NCBI GenBank assembly: GCA_002351955.1 | Contig: DEHO01000066.1 | Span: 1-5,085, forward strand | DNA: 5,085 bases | Direction: 5' to 3' | DNA from: Flavobacteriales bacterium UBA2798 | GTDB lineage: Bacteria; Bacteroidota; Bacteroidia; Flavobacteriales_D; UBA2798 | In this document: positions 5,035 to 5,085 of the stretch, piece by piece | Numbering within the stretch: the first letter of the stretch is position 1 | Layout: every line of letters begins with the position of its first letter | Made by a program: the position numbers and the translations under genes | The notes under the pieces: model-generated | The model's database searches: none | Told to the model about the DNA's origin: nothing | The model's input: only the letters and a program-made list of their open reading frames with translations

Positions 5035-5085
5035 TATTTCATTCGAGTACTAGCACATTTCCACATTTGAACGATTCTTTGAACT

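Overview
The window looks like an accessory stretch of a Bacteroidota chromosome. The grounds are start codons without Shine-Dalgarno sequences, AT-rich leaders, a stand-alone four-helix-bundle (23S rRNA intervening-sequence type) gene, a Xer-like recombinase with a short N-terminal module I associate with this phylum, and intergenic repeats built from modules such as AATGTGCGAATG and TTCACTTTTCACC. No rRNA, tRNA, CRISPR array or DDE transposase is visible. The genus cannot be told from this sequence.

Left third (1-1710): a compact, AT-rich unit on the minus strand carries two genes that overlap by one base. The first encodes a DUF4365 protein with a PD-(D/E)xK-like nuclease pattern. The second encodes a 363-residue protein of unknown function. 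The unit is bounded by 15-bp imperfect inverted repeats (21-35 and 1696-1710) with no target-site duplication, and the last stop codon lies inside the left repeat. 

Middle (1711-2904): next to the right repeat is a 90-bp non-coding region with two palindromic elements. It is followed by a complete tyrosine recombinase gene in the same orientation as the two-gene unit. My reading is an integron-like arrangement: a Xer-type recombinase, an adjacent recombination site, and a captured cassette whose two genes may form an uncharacterised nuclease-based (possibly anti-phage) system.

Right part (2905-5085): a 240-bp spacer holds a 14-bp tandem repeat and a hairpin. Then come a family 2 glycosyltransferase gene (minus strand) and, divergently, a 115-residue four-helix-bundle gene (plus strand). 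The latter is bracketed by long direct copies of a modular, hairpin-forming intergenic repeat. The hairpin downstream of the glycosyltransferase and the hairpins around the four-helix-bundle gene share one stem design with a compensatory base-pair change. The same structured repeat family is therefore dispersed across this locus.

All function statements come from motif recognition by eye. No database search was possible.
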